A stretch of DNA of 48,348 nucleotides. It comes from JBFMHD01 sp040752395 [NCBI: Candidatus Hydrogenedentota bacterium]. Lineage in GTDB: Bacteria; JBFMHD01. This document shows positions 16,605-25,535 of the stretch, piece by piece. A program made the translations under genes and the position numbers. The notes beneath the pieces are model-generated. The model saw nothing but the letters and a program-made list of their open reading frames with translations, was not told the origin of the DNA and did not search any database. The stretch lies in the NCBI GenBank assembly GCA_040752395.1, contig JBFMHD010000001.1:1-48348 (forward strand), given 5' to 3'. Every line of letters starts with the position of its first letter. Position 1 is the stretch's first letter.

Positions 16605-18946
16605 CCAATGCTCTCTTTTTTAACCAACGCGAGATTAAGAACTTCATCCATATGTTTTACATAATGAACAATTATTCTTTTTTGAATCTTTTTTGGTATT
16701 TCTGAGACATCTTTTTCATTTTTATAAGGAACAACTATTTCTTTTATGTTGGCACGAAGACTTGCTAAAACTTTTTCACGTAAACCGCCAACAGGCAATA
16801 CCTCACCAATTAAATTTATCTCACCAGTCATAGCGATGTCACCACGCACAGGTATGTTTGATAATGCGGATATCATACTTGTGGCAATAGTTATGCCTGC
16901 TGAGGGGCCGTCTTTTGGTATCGCACCTTCAGGAACATGTATGTGCATATCACTTTTATTATAGAAATCACGTGGTATCGAATATTTTTTTGCTTCTTTT
17001 CTTGCATAAGATTTAGCTGCATAACAAGACTCTTTCATAACTTCGCCTAACTGACCTGTAAGCGTTAATTCTCCTTTACCCTCAAAAACAGAGGTCTGAA
17101 CCTCAAGCACCTCGCCACCAAACTCTGTCCAGGCAAGACCACGGGCTATTCCTATACGCGAGTCTTTTATAAAATCAGCATCAGAATATCGTGGTTTTTT
17201 AAGATATTTGTATATCGAGGGTTTGGTTATCTTTATTAATTTTGATTTACCCCCTTTTAAAAGAACCATATCTTTTGCTAATTTGCGAACTACTGATGAG
17301 AGTTCACGTTCAAGATTTCTTACCCCGGCTTCACGAGTGTATCCTTTGATTATTGTATAAATAGCTTCATCAATAAATTTGACTTTTCTCTTTGATAATC
17401 CGTTATCTTTTAATATTTTGGGTATAAGAAACCTTCTTGCTATCTCGAATTTCTCATATTCAGTATAACTCGGCAGATGTATAATTTCCATTCTATCCTG
17501 CAGGGGACGTGGTATCGGGTCAACAAAATTGGCTGTTGTAATAAATAATACTTTTGATAGGTCAAAATCTATTTCAAGATAATGGTCGCTGAAATGGATA
17601 TTTTGTTCAGGGTCAAGTACTTCGAGTAGTGCAGCCGAAGGGTCTCCTCTGAAATCCATTGACATTTTATCAACTTCATCGAGTAAAAAAACAGGGTTCA
17701 TACTTTCTGCTTTTTTCATAAGTTGTATAATTCTACCTGGTAGAGCACCGACATAAGTTCGTCTATGTCCGCGTATCTCAGCCTCATCTCTTACACCGCC
17801 AAGCGAGACCCTTACGAATTTTCGATCAAGTGCTCGGGCTATTGATTTAGCAAGCGAAGTTTTACCAACGCCAGGTGGTCCGACAAAACATAGAATAGGT
17901 GTTTTTGTTCCATCGGAAAGTTTTTTGATAGCAAGATATTCAAGGATTCGTTCTTTAGGGTCTTTTAAACCATAGTGGTCTTCCTCAAGAATTTTCTGTG
18001 CTCTTTTTATATCAAGTTTATCCTGAGTATAAACGTTCCATGGGAGGTCAAGTAACCAGTCAATATAGGTTCTTATTACGCCTGCCTCGGCACTTACAAA
18101 ATGCATTTTAGCAAGTCTATTAACCTCTTTGAGTGCTTTATTTTTTGCTTCCTCTGGCATTTTAGAACCATTAATTTTTTTTCTCAGCTCTTCAATTTCG
18201 TCTTCTTCATCACTACTTGCGCCGAGCTCTTTTTTTATTACCTTCATCTGCTCGTGAAGAAAATAATCACGTTGAGCTTTTTCAAACCTGTCTCTTACCT
18301 CGATGCGAATCTTCTGGTCGAGTTTTAATATCTCAAGTTCTGCCTGTAATTTCTCTATTAGTTTTTGCAGTCTCTCTTTTAGAGTTATGGTTTCAAGTAT
18401 TTCCTGCCTATCTTTAACCTTTAATAATGTATGAGCTGCGATACTATCACAAACCTGGGATGAGGACTCAAGATTGGATATCATAGCGAACGTTTCTTTC
18501 GGTATCTTTTTATTAAGAGATATGTATTCTTCAAACATCTCAATACATGTTCTTGTAAGAACAACTATATCTTTTGATTCATTAAGCTCTTCTTTTATTT
18601 CTTTAACGATTACCTGATAATAATTTTCATTTGATAAAAATCCGAGTAATAAACCGCGTCTTTCACCCTCAAGAAGAACTTTATAAGTACCATCAGGTAA
18701 TCTTAAGAACTGCAACACTTCACTCAGACAACCAACTTTATAAACCTGATTTTCATCAGGTTTATCTATGGTAGAATCAAGTTGTAAAGATATGAATATT
18801 TTTCTATCTACCTCCATAGCTTTTTCTATCGATCTGATAGAATTAGTTCTACCTACAAACACAGGAACAATCATTCCCGGGAAGATAACAATATCTCTTA
18901 GCGGCATCATTGGCAGTATATGTTCTTTATTATCAATTTGTTGCAT
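16601..18946 (-). CDS. lon: ATP-dependent protease Lon
   Basis: A full-length 781-residue LonA protease, a cytoplasmic hexamer that degrades misfolded and regulatory proteins. Domains in order: LonN substrate-binding domain (about 10-205), coiled-coil linker, AAA+ module with Walker A GPPGVGKT (356-363) and Walker B FLLDEVDK (420-427), and S16 protease domain with the catalytic dyad S682 (KDGPSAG) and K725 (GGLREK). No residues are missing. It heads an overlapping run lon-pabB-pabC-tamB. About 100 bases separate it from the CNNM gene upstream. No heat-shock operator was recognised there. Confidence 0.96.
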   Translation of the reverse strand: MQQIDNKEHILPMMPLRDIVIFPGMIVPVFVGRTNSIRSIEKAMEVDRKIFISLQLDSTIDKPDENQVYKVGCLSEVLQFLRLPDGTYKVLLEGERRGLLLGFLSNENYYQVIVKEIKEELNESKDIVVLTRTCIEMFEEYISLNKKIPKETFAMISNLESSSQVCDSIAAHTLLKVKDRQEILETITLKERLQKLIEKLQAELEILKLDQKIRIEVRDRFEKAQRDYFLHEQMKVIKKELGASSDEEDEIEELRKKINGSKMPEEAKNKALKEVNRLAKMHFVSAEAGVIRTYIDWLLDLPWNVYTQDKLDIKRAQKILEEDHYGLKDPKERILEYLAIKKLSDGTKTPILCFVGPPGVGKTSLAKSIARALDRKFVRVSLGGVRDEAEIRGHRRTYVGALPGRIIQLMKKAESMNPVFLLDEVDKMSMDFRGDPSAALLEVLDPEQNIHFSDHYLEIDFDLSKVLFITTANFVDPIPRPLQDRMEIIHLPSYTEYEKFEIARRFLIPKILKDNGLSKRKVKFIDEAIYTIIKGYTREAGVRNLERELSSVVRKLAKDMVLLKGGKSKLIKITKPSIYKYLKKPRYSDADFIKDSRIGIARGLAWTEFGGEVLEVQTSVFEGKGELTLTGQLGEVMKESCYAAKSYARKEAKKYSIPRDFYNKSDMHIHVPEGAIPKDGPSAGITIATSMISALSNIPVRGDIAMTGEINLIGEVLPVGGLREKVLASLRANIKEIVVPYKNEKDVSEIPKKIQKRIIVHYVKHMDEVLNLALVKKESIG

Positions 18947-18970
18947 AGCGGTGCTCGCCTCTTGCTTCGG

Positions 18971-18988
18971 GCAGACACTGGGGTCTGC
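18971..18988. repeat. Hairpin GCAGAC/GTCTGC between lon and CNNM gene
   Basis: GCAGAC (18971-18976) pairs with GTCTGC (18983-18988) around ACTGGG. The flanks GCCTCTTGCTTCGG and CACCTAC resemble intergenic repeat text elsewhere in the window. It lies in the leader of lon or at the end of the CNNM transcript. Confidence 0.45.
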
Positions 18989-19050
18989 ACCTACATTGTT
19001 TTTTGATACTTCTCACTTTTTCCCCATCTTTAACCAGTGACATAACACAG

Positions 19051-20565
19051 CTATATCGGTATTTTACCCTCGAAACTCCTTATAATTTCCATTACCTCAT
19101 TAGAGTTTTTTGCAGTGAGAAAACGGCTTTTCAGAGTAGGGTTGGAAAGCAGGCGCGAGAGCTGGGAGAGTATCTGGAGATGAATTGTTGTCTTTTCTAA
19201 AGGCGTTAAGAATAAAAAAATTAAACGAACAGGAAGATTATCTGGTGCTAAAAAATCTATACCCTCTGATACCCGTGCAAATGTTAATAACGCATTTTTT
19301 AAAGATGGTATTCTGGCATGAGGGAGTGCTAAAGATGAACCGACACCTGAAGTGAATTTTTTTTCGCGCTCAATTAATAGTGTGTTAGCCTCATCTAAAC
19401 TAAATAAAGGTCTACATAAGTGTAAATTAGCAAGAATAGTTTTTATCGCAGTGAATCTATCCTCTGCTGTAACGTCAAATAACAATGAGTCCGTGATGAT
19501 AATATCGCTTAATGGTATCATTGGTCGCTCTTCATACCCGTCTCTTATCTCGCCAACTATCTCTTCAATAACGTCTTCAACAGTTATAATACCGACTATC
19601 TTGTTATCATCTGAGATAACAATAGCCATATTCTGGGTATTGTCCTGGAGACAGCGGAGACAATATTCAAGTCTATCCTCTGGATGAAACTGTAATATAT
19701 CTTTTTTTATTTTTTTAAGGTCAGGGTTCTGGTTCTCAGGTTGTGGTAGCAGAACCAAATCTTTAAGGTGGATATAACCAATAACACTATCGAGCTCATT
19801 TTCACATAACGGGTATTTTGAATATTTTCTATTTTTTATTATCTCTAAATTATCTTTCCAGGGTTTTGAGAGCGAGAGATAAGCTATCTTTTCTCTTGGG
19901 GTCATTGCATCTTTTACTTTAGTGTTACCAAAATCAAAGAGATTTTCAAACATTACTAATTGATCAAGTGATAGTTTCCCTGCTTCTTCACTGCGGTTAA
20001 GTAAAATCTTTATCTCTTCATTTGAGAGGATGTGGAGAGATTGCTCGGGTTTAATTTTGAATATTTTTAAAAAGAATTGCGCTAATTTATTTAAGATTAG
20101 CATCGGAACATAAGAAACGTAATAGATAAACGTCATAGGTAGAACAGTAGGGAATATCATTTTTTCAGGCATTTTTATAGCAATGAGTTTAGGTAACTGT
20201 TCACCGAAAAGGATGTGCAAGCTTGTAATAAAAACAAACGCGATAGCAAATGAGATTGTATACGAGAGTGCTTTTGAGACCAAAAGTGGTATATCGGGTA
20301 ATATTTGATAGATCAGCTGAGCTACTACAGGTTCGCCAATCCAGCCAACCCCAAGACTCGTCATAGTTATACCGAGCTGAACTGCTGCAAGATAATCGTC
20401 TATGTGTTTAAGAGCAAATTTAACGAGTTTTGCTCGTCTGTTGCCTTTACGAATCAGCTCCTCGACGCGACTCGAACGTATGGTAATAAGAGCAAATTCA
20501 ACAAGAACAAAAAATGCATTCAGTAATATCAAGATAATAGTAATAAGAATTTTAAGTAATACCAT
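19051..20565 (-). CDS. CNNM/CBS transporter-like protein fused to a PTS EIIA domain
   Basis: The N-terminal CNNM (DUF21) membrane domain holds about four hydrophobic segments (numbered from M1, about residues 1-170). Two CBS motifs follow (about 215-345: VKDAMTPREKIAYLSL and VGIITVEDVIEEIVGEI). This is the layout of CorC/HlyC-type ion transporters linked to Mg or Co movement. The usual C-terminal CorC_HlyC domain is absent. Instead the last ~135 residues are a PTS EIIA type-2 (PtsN/fructose) domain with GVGSSLALPHAR, containing the phosphorylatable histidine at about residue 416, then LIFLFLTP and HLQILSQLSRLL. The frame extends to a TTG at 20604; the ATG at 20565 is preferred (504 residues). 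Control of ion flux by phosphotransfer is inferred. No other PTS gene is in the window. Confidence 0.87.
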   Translation of the reverse strand: MVLLKILITIILILLNAFFVLVEFALITIRSSRVEELIRKGNRRAKLVKFALKHIDDYLAAVQLGITMTSLGVGWIGEPVVAQLIYQILPDIPLLVSKALSYTISFAIAFVFITSLHILFGEQLPKLIAIKMPEKMIFPTVLPMTFIYYVSYVPMLILNKLAQFFLKIFKIKPEQSLHILSNEEIKILLNRSEEAGKLSLDQLVMFENLFDFGNTKVKDAMTPREKIAYLSLSKPWKDNLEIIKNRKYSKYPLCENELDSVIGYIHLKDLVLLPQPENQNPDLKKIKKDILQFHPEDRLEYCLRCLQDNTQNMAIVISDDNKIVGIITVEDVIEEIVGEIRDGYEERPMIPLSDIIITDSLLFDVTAEDRFTAIKTILANLHLCRPLFSLDEANTLLIEREKKFTSGVGSSLALPHARIPSLKNALLTFARVSEGIDFLAPDNLPVRLIFLFLTPLEKTTIHLQILSQLSRLLSNPTLKSRFLTAKNSNEVMEIIRSFEGKIPI

Positions 20566-20749
20566 ATAAATAATTAGTATTCTGCAATTCAGACAGTAGT
20601 CCAAAGTCCAGTGTCTAAATCACAGATACTTAAGAATATAATATTAAGTGAGAGAATAGAGGTCAAGCCCAAATGAGGCTAAAATTTACAATGAACATCG
20701 CTTTAAAAACTACTTTTTCAGAACTTTTCCAATCACAGAAATTTAATAC

Positions 20750-20778
20750 TTGACTATAAATAAAATTTACAATTTAAA
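20750..20778 (+). promoter_or_regulatory. Weak candidate promoter of the transketolase operon
   Basis: TTGACT (20750-20755), a 17-base spacer, then TTTAAA (20773-20778) upstream of the gene at 20848. The -10 is a poor match. The rest of the 243-base gap holds no recognisable gene. Confidence 0.3.
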
Positions 20779-20847
20779 TCAATATTCAGTAAGGTCGCGA
20801 TTACACAAGGACATACGTGTTAAAACCATAATTTTAATGGAAAGACA

Positions 20848-21657
20848 ATGGATGATAAGAGATTACAAGAGATAGCTCATAAGGTAAGAAAGTATGTTAT
20901 TGAGATGACATTTAATGCTGGTAGTGGTCATCCTGGTGGGTCATTATCAGCTACAGATGTATTGACGTTTTTATATTTTGAAGAAATGAACGTTGATCCA
21001 GCTAGTCCGGATTATCCGGAACGTGATAGATTTGTGTTATGTAAGGGTCATTCAGCGCCGGCGCTTTATGCTGTGCTTGCTTTAAAGGGGTTTTTTCCTG
21101 AAGAAGAATTAAAGACTTTAAGAAAACTTGGATCCCGCTTACAGGGGCATCCAGAGAGAACCCTGCCTGGTATAGAAGTTGGTACAGGCTCTCTTGGTCA
21201 GGGATTATCGATTGCGCTTGGGATAGCTTTGGCTGCACGGCTTGATAAACGGCAGAGCAGGGTGTATGCTTTAATGGGAGATGGTGAACAGCAGGAGGGC
21301 CAGGTCTGGGAAGCAGCGATGGCTTGCGCACATTATAAAGTCTCGAATCTTTGTGCTATCGTTGATAAAAACAGGTTACAGATAGATGGTTCTACTGATG
21401 AAGTGATGGACATAGAACCACTTGATGAAAAATATAAAGCATTTGGCTGGAACGTTTTAAAAATAGATGGTCATTCTTTTACCGAAATAAGGAAAGCATT
21501 TAATAGGGCAAGAGAATGTAAAGAGTGCCCCACGTTAATAATTGCTAATACAATCAAGGGGAAAGGGGTTTCATTTATGGAGAATTCGCTTGAATTTCAT
21601 GGAAGGGCACTAACAGAGGATGAACTAAAAAGAGCGCTTAATGAGTTGTTGAAATGA
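20848..21657 (+). CDS. Transketolase, N-terminal (TPP-binding) subunit
   Basis: This 269-residue half of a split transketolase moves two-carbon units between sugar phosphates in the pentose phosphate pathway. SGHPGGSLSATD (26-37), CKGHSAPALYA (65-75), and the TPP/metal motif GDGEQQEGQVWEA (144-156) ending at N175 are all present. Split enzymes with this order of subunits occur in many bacteria and archaea. The partner subunit follows at 21830, but a copy of the dispersed repeat lies between. The TGA stop sits at the left edge of that repeat, so the native C-terminus may have been trimmed or replaced. GGAAAG serves as a modest RBS. Confidence 0.93.
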   Translation: MDDKRLQEIAHKVRKYVIEMTFNAGSGHPGGSLSATDVLTFLYFEEMNVDPASPDYPERDRFVLCKGHSAPALYAVLALKGFFPEEELKTLRKLGSRLQGHPERTLPGIEVGTGSLGQGLSIALGIALAARLDKRQSRVYALMGDGEQQEGQVWEAAMACAHYKVSNLCAIVDKNRLQIDGSTDEVMDIEPLDEKYKAFGWNVLKIDGHSFTEIRKAFNRARECKECPTLIIANTIKGKGVSFMENSLEFHGRALTEDELKRALNELLK

Positions 21658-21826
21658 GTCTCCAGGAGCGCGGGTTGCGCTCTACACTATTGTGTTATTG
21701 GGTTATTGGGTTATTGGGTTATTGCGTTCTTGCGCTCTACATAACGTATGAAAAACTAGATGTTTGTTTATCTTGCCTCTTGCTTCTACTTGATATTATT
21801 AGAGTTAGAATGTTTTTCAGAGGAGA
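21655..21826 (+). repeat. Dispersed composite repeat, copy R5, between the transketolase halves
   Basis: It starts with TGAGTCTCCAGGAGCGCGGG, corresponding to GGAGTC..GAGCGCGG in other copies, then GCGCTCTACAC. Next are four copies of the 8-mer GTTATTGG from 21694 and a fifth variant GTTCTTGC, a second GCGCTCTACA, TATGAAAAACTAG, TTGCCTCTTGCTTCTACT and the right promoter/RBS unit. The duplicated GCGCTCTAC on either side of the 8-mer array suggests local slippage or an internal duplication. A 60-codon frame (21654-21836) is just translated repeat. Confidence 0.8.
21791..21825 (+). promoter_or_regulatory. Repeat-borne extended -10 promoter and RBS of transketolase C subunit
   Basis: TGATATTAT (21791-21799), 19 spacer bases (including GTTAGAATG, the most diverged copy), then AGAGGAG (21819-21825), four bases before the ATG at 21830. 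If active, it gives the C subunit and the downstream ftsEX genes their own transcript. Confidence 0.55.
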
Positions 21827-21829
21827 ACA

Positions 21830-22780
21830 ATGGTAGAGAAGATAGCTACGCGTGAAACTTATGGTAAAGTATTAGCTGAGCTTGGAGAGACTCATCCTGA
21901 GATAGTTGTGCTTGATGCTGATCTCTCAGGTTCTACTAAAACATCTGTGTTTGCAAAAAAGTTTCCTGATAGATTTTTTCAGATGGGTATAGCTGAAGCT
22001 AATATGATGTGTGTAGCAGCTGGTTTAGCGTTATCAGGGAAGATAGCATTTGTCTCTTCTTTTGCTTTATTTGCAACAGGGAGGGTCTGGGAACAGATAC
22101 GAAATACAATAGCCTATTCCAATACTAATGTTCGGATAGCAGCGAGTCATGCTGGTGTCTCTGTAGGCGCAGATGGTGCGAGTCATCAGTCTATTGAAGA
22201 TATAGCTATTATGAGAGCTATACCGCATATGACAGTGGTTGTGCCTGCGGATGCTGTTGAAACAGAGAAAGTTATAAGAGCATCACTTGAGTGGTATGGA
22301 CCTATGTATATTCGTCTCGGTAGAGCAAAGATGCCTGTTATAATTGATAAGGATGCTCCTTTTGAACTCGGCAAAGCTTATTTTTTAAGAAGAGGCAAGG
22401 ATGCTACAATTATCGCCTGTGGTCAGATGGTTTATGAAAGTATACAGGCTGCTATTAAATTAGAGGAAGAAGGCATCAATGTTTCTGTTGTAAATATGTC
22501 AACAGTTAAACCGCTTGATGTTGAGAGTTTAAAGATAGCTTATAAAGAGACAGGTGCTATAGTAACAGCTGAAGAGCATTCTGTGATTGGTGGTTTAGGC
22601 AGTGCTGTAGCAGAAGAAGTAGTGAGGCGATTTTCCTGCCCCGTTGAGATGATAGGCATAAAAGATGTATTCGGCCAATCAGGTGAGCCTGAAGAACTAT
22701 TTGAGGTTTTTTCATTAAAGCCAAGACATATAGCAGATGCAGTTAAAAAGGTTATACAACGAAAACGAAAGAAAGTATGA
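21830..22780 (+). CDS. Transketolase, C-terminal (pyrimidine-binding) subunit
   Basis: This 316-residue partner of the subunit at 20848 carries the pyrimidine-binding and transketolase C domains. Typical blocks are VVLDADLSGSTKT, FFQMGIAEANMMCVAAGLA (its glutamate activates TPP), SHAGVSVGADGASHQSIEDIA and MYIRLGR. In the second domain, AEEHSVIGGLGSAVAE is diagnostic. Nothing is truncated. Its TGA overlaps the ftsE start (ATGA), so carbon metabolism and cell-division genes share a transcript here. Confidence 0.94.
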   Translation: MVEKIATRETYGKVLAELGETHPEIVVLDADLSGSTKTSVFAKKFPDRFFQMGIAEANMMCVAAGLALSGKIAFVSSFALFATGRVWEQIRNTIAYSNTNVRIAASHAGVSVGADGASHQSIEDIAIMRAIPHMTVVVPADAVETEKVIRASLEWYGPMYIRLGRAKMPVIIDKDAPFELGKAYFLRRGKDATIIACGQMVYESIQAAIKLEEEGINVSVVNMSTVKPLDVESLKIAYKETGAIVTAEEHSVIGGLGSAVAEEVVRRFSCPVEMIGIKDVFGQSGEPEELFEVFSLKPRHIADAVKKVIQRKRKKV

Positions 22781-23457
22781 ATGTACAGTTTTGTGATGTA
22801 AGTAAAGTTTATACAAGGGACATAACAGCGTTACATAATTTAAAAGTAAATATTAATCAAGGTGAGTTTGTTTTTGTTATCGGTCCTTCTGGAGCAGGTA
22901 AAACCACATTTTTAAGATTAATGTATCGTGATATAATACCAAGTAAAGGTCAGATTCTTGTTGATAATAAAAATATCTCACGGATGAGAGAGAGCGAGGT
23001 GCCTTATCTGAGACGCAGGATGGGAATAATATTTCAGGATTTTAAACTACTATATACCAAAACTGTTTTTGAGAACGTTGCGTTTGCTTTGAAAATACTT
23101 GGCAAAGAAGCTAATGAGGTTAAACAGCGGACGTATAGCGCACTTGAGTTTGTAAAATTGCAGGATAAACGTAATTTAAATCCATATAAATTATCAGGCG
23201 GCGAACAGCAACGAACAGCAATCGCAAGGGCTATTGTTAATCAGCCTGAACTAATACTTGCAGATGAACCAACAGGTAATCTTGATGACTCAATAGCAAG
23301 AGAGATATTTGAGTTATTTTTATATTTAAATAGCAAAAATACAACGGTTATTATTGCTACTCATAATATTGCTATTGCAAAAGCGATGAATACACGTGTG
23401 ATTTATCTAAAACAGGGTGAACTCATTGCTGATGGTTTTGCAGAGGACGTATTATGA
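22777..23457 (+). CDS. ftsE: Cell-division ABC transporter ATPase FtsE
   Basis: The 226-residue ATPase of the FtsEX complex. It uses ATP to drive FtsX, which relays the signal across the inner membrane to a peptidoglycan hydrolase activator at the septum. Walker A GPSGAGKT (36-43), Q-loop QDFKLL (87-92), signature LSGGEQQR (139-146), Walker B LILADEPT (159-166) and the H-loop ATHN are intact. The gene overlaps both neighbours by four bases. The ftsE-ftsX-envC-like order confirms the name over other LolD-type ATPases. Confidence 0.93.
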   Translation: MNVQFCDVSKVYTRDITALHNLKVNINQGEFVFVIGPSGAGKTTFLRLMYRDIIPSKGQILVDNKNISRMRESEVPYLRRRMGIIFQDFKLLYTKTVFENVAFALKILGKEANEVKQRTYSALEFVKLQDKRNLNPYKLSGGEQQRTAIARAIVNQPELILADEPTGNLDDSIAREIFELFLYLNSKNTTVIIATHNIAIAKAMNTRVIYLKQGELIADGFAEDVL

Positions 23458-24341
23458 TTTTATTAAGAAAGTGGTATTACATTCTGCAGGAAGCTATTAC
23501 AACTTTTAAAAGAACGCCTGGACTTGCTATAATAACAATTACTACACTTTTTTTTACTTTATTTATACTTGTTATTTTTATTATTGCAGGGATAAGCTTG
23601 AATAGCATTATTGAATCATATAAGGAGCATGCAAAGATTGTTATTTATTTAAAATCGCCGATTAATCTCTCGGCATTTAATGATATAAAAGATGAATTTA
23701 TTAGAAATAATAATGTAAAGAGTGTTGAATATATCTCGAATGAAAAAGCATTAGAGAATCTAAAGAATGAATGGGGCAGAGATAATCCGATATTTCAGGC
23801 CTTACCCGAGAACCCGCTTCCAGCGAGCATAGAAATCCAATTAAAACGGGGTGCTGAAGAGATCGATTCTATAATTGAGCTTTCAAAGAAAGTACCCGGG
23901 GTCGATGAGATACAGTATGGTCAAAAGACTTTTTCTAAACTTTTAAAAATATCAAAAGTGATCAGAACAAGTTTTTTATTTTTTGGAAGTATTTTATGTT
24001 TTATTGTTATGCTTATAGTTGCAAATACTATCAAACTTACAATTGTTGCGCGGGCTGATGAGATAGAGATTATGAGGCTGGTGGGTGCGGAAAACTGGTT
24101 TGTTAGGTCTTCTTTTATACTTGAAGGCATAATATATGGCGTTATTGGTGGTCTGCTGACTGTTATCTGTGTGAAAATGTTTTTAATTTATCTTGACAGA
24201 GAGTTTGAACTTATGAGGTTTTTATCATTTATAGAAACTGATAATATTCGCTGGATGTTTTATACTGTATCACTGGGGATAATCATCGGTTTTATAGGGG
24301 CTGTTGTTTCGATTGTAAGGCTGGAAGCAAATGAAGAGTAA
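23454..24341 (+). CDS. ftsX: Cell-division protein FtsX
   Basis: This 295-residue inner-membrane protein has four predicted membrane segments: one near residues 22-48, then after a periplasmic loop (about 50-165) segments near 175-200, 220-245 and 265-288. The loop contains KIVIYLKSPIN and VKSVEYISNEKAL, typical of the FtsX extracellular domain that binds the EnvC-type coiled coil. ATIV/ADEIEIMRLVGAENWFV is the usual FtsX cytoplasmic motif region. It overlaps ftsE by four bases and the next gene by eleven. Confidence 0.92.
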   Translation: MILLRKWYYILQEAITTFKRTPGLAIITITTLFFTLFILVIFIIAGISLNSIIESYKEHAKIVIYLKSPINLSAFNDIKDEFIRNNNVKSVEYISNEKALENLKNEWGRDNPIFQALPENPLPASIEIQLKRGAEEIDSIIELSKKVPGVDEIQYGQKTFSKLLKISKVIRTSFLFFGSILCFIVMLIVANTIKLTIVARADEIEIMRLVGAENWFVRSSFILEGIIYGVIGGLLTVICVKMFLIYLDREFELMRFLSFIETDNIRWMFYTVSLGIIIGFIGAVVSIVRLEANEE

Positions 24342-25488
24342 ATTATTACTGATTTTACTTTTATTTTCAGTGCCTTTATTTTCAGAGGACATCTATCAAA
24401 GGATACAGGAAACAGAAAAAAATATAAATATCTCGTATTCTAAAAAAGGTGACCTTGAAAAAGAAAGTAAAGAGATACAGGAAAAAATAAAAGAAGTTAT
24501 TAAAAAAGAGAAAGGCTATACCGCATTGAGAGACAGGACCGAGAGGGAATTGTATAAAATAGAGAAAGAAAAAAATATTATTGAGAAGAATGTTGAGAGA
24601 ATAAAAAAAGATATAATTAAAACAGAATACGAGATAGGCGAATTAAATGTTTCACAGAAACAGCAGGAACAGGCTTTAACAAGAAGGGTAGTAGCGCTTT
24701 ATAAACTCGGGAAATATGGCTATGTTGATATACTTTTATCTTCTGAAGACATACTTGATTTCGAATCGCGGATAAAATATCTGATGCTTATCTCTGAAGC
24801 TGATGCAAAACTTATTCAGAATATAATAATAGCAAGAGATAAAAAAGAAGAAACAAAAATATTACAAAAACAGAATTTTGATAAACTTAAAATAGAATTC
24901 AGTAAAAAAATTGACTGCGAAAATAAAATGAAATCTAAAACCAATGAATTAAAGACTATTGTCAATAATTTGAAAGATAATAAAAAGCTTTTAGAGATAA
25001 GAAACCGGGAGATCCAGGAATCCTTAGATAATCTTAACAAAACTATCGAGAATTTATTGAAAAAAAGAAAACTGCTGGAAGAAGAAGAATTGGCTCTGAA
25101 AAGAGAATTCGATGCAAAGAGAGGGAACCTTATATGGCCATGCGATAGAAATAAAATTATAGGGTATCAGTTCAACCCTTATGAAAACAGTAAGGGAATA
25201 AAGATTACCATACCAGAGGGTTGTAATGTTTATGCTGTATCGCCCGGAAAAGTTGTTTATGCTGATTGGATGAAAGGGTTTGGTAGACTAATTTTAATTG
25301 ACCACGGCGGCGGTTATTATACTCTTTATGGGCACTTAAGTAGTATAGATATTGAGGTAGATAAAGAAGTAAAAACAAAGGATGTTATTGGTAAAACAGG
25401 CCAGACCGGTTCTGATGAAGGTCCGGTACTTTATTTTGAGATAAAGTATACGAATAAAAGTGTTGAAGTAAAAAAATGGTTGAAATAA
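24331..25488 (+). CDS. envC: EnvC-like murein hydrolase activator (degenerate M23)
   Basis: This 385-residue periplasmic protein has a signal peptide (about 1-18), a long charged coiled coil (about 20-270) and a C-terminal LytM/M23 domain (about 285-380). FtsX grips the coiled coil of such proteins, and the LytM domain then activates amidases. The metal ligands of active M23 enzymes are missing. The HxGxD site reads GIKITIPEGC, and the final HxH site reads LYFEI. GHLS is kept. The protein is therefore likely a regulator, as in EnvC, not an enzyme. It overlaps ftsX and is followed by ctpA after 47 bases. Confidence 0.9.
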   Translation: MKSKLLLILLLFSVPLFSEDIYQRIQETEKNINISYSKKGDLEKESKEIQEKIKEVIKKEKGYTALRDRTERELYKIEKEKNIIEKNVERIKKDIIKTEYEIGELNVSQKQQEQALTRRVVALYKLGKYGYVDILLSSEDILDFESRIKYLMLISEADAKLIQNIIIARDKKEETKILQKQNFDKLKIEFSKKIDCENKMKSKTNELKTIVNNLKDNKKLLEIRNREIQESLDNLNKTIENLLKKRKLLEEEELALKREFDAKRGNLIWPCDRNKIIGYQFNPYENSKGIKITIPEGCNVYAVSPGKVVYADWMKGFGRLILIDHGGGYYTLYGHLSSIDIEVDKEVKTKDVIGKTGQTGSDEGPVLYFEIKYTNKSVEVKKWLK

Positions 25489-25510
25489 CTACGAAGAAAG
25501 TATAAAAGGT

Positions 25511-25531
25511 AGAAGACAGAAGACAGGAGTG
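25511..25531 (+). repeat. Short repeat AGACAGAAGACAGGAGTG used as RBS for ctpA
   Basis: The 18-mer AGACAGAAGACAGGAGTG (25514-25531) is repeated exactly at 48253-48270. Here its CAGGAG lies seven to eight bases before the ctpA ATG at 25536 and supplies the Shine-Dalgarno. It is a second case of intergenic repeat text doing duty as an RBS. Confidence 0.6.
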
Positions 25532-25535
25532 AAAA

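Noticed and set aside
21654-21836. Small 60-residue protein between the transketolase genes
   Set aside because: The frame is entirely dispersed repeat and overlaps the RBS of the C subunit; its peptide recurs where the repeat recurs.
24331-25488. Active M23 endopeptidase
   Set aside because: The metal-binding HxGxD and HxH sites are replaced (GIKI, LYFEI), matching EnvC-type activators.
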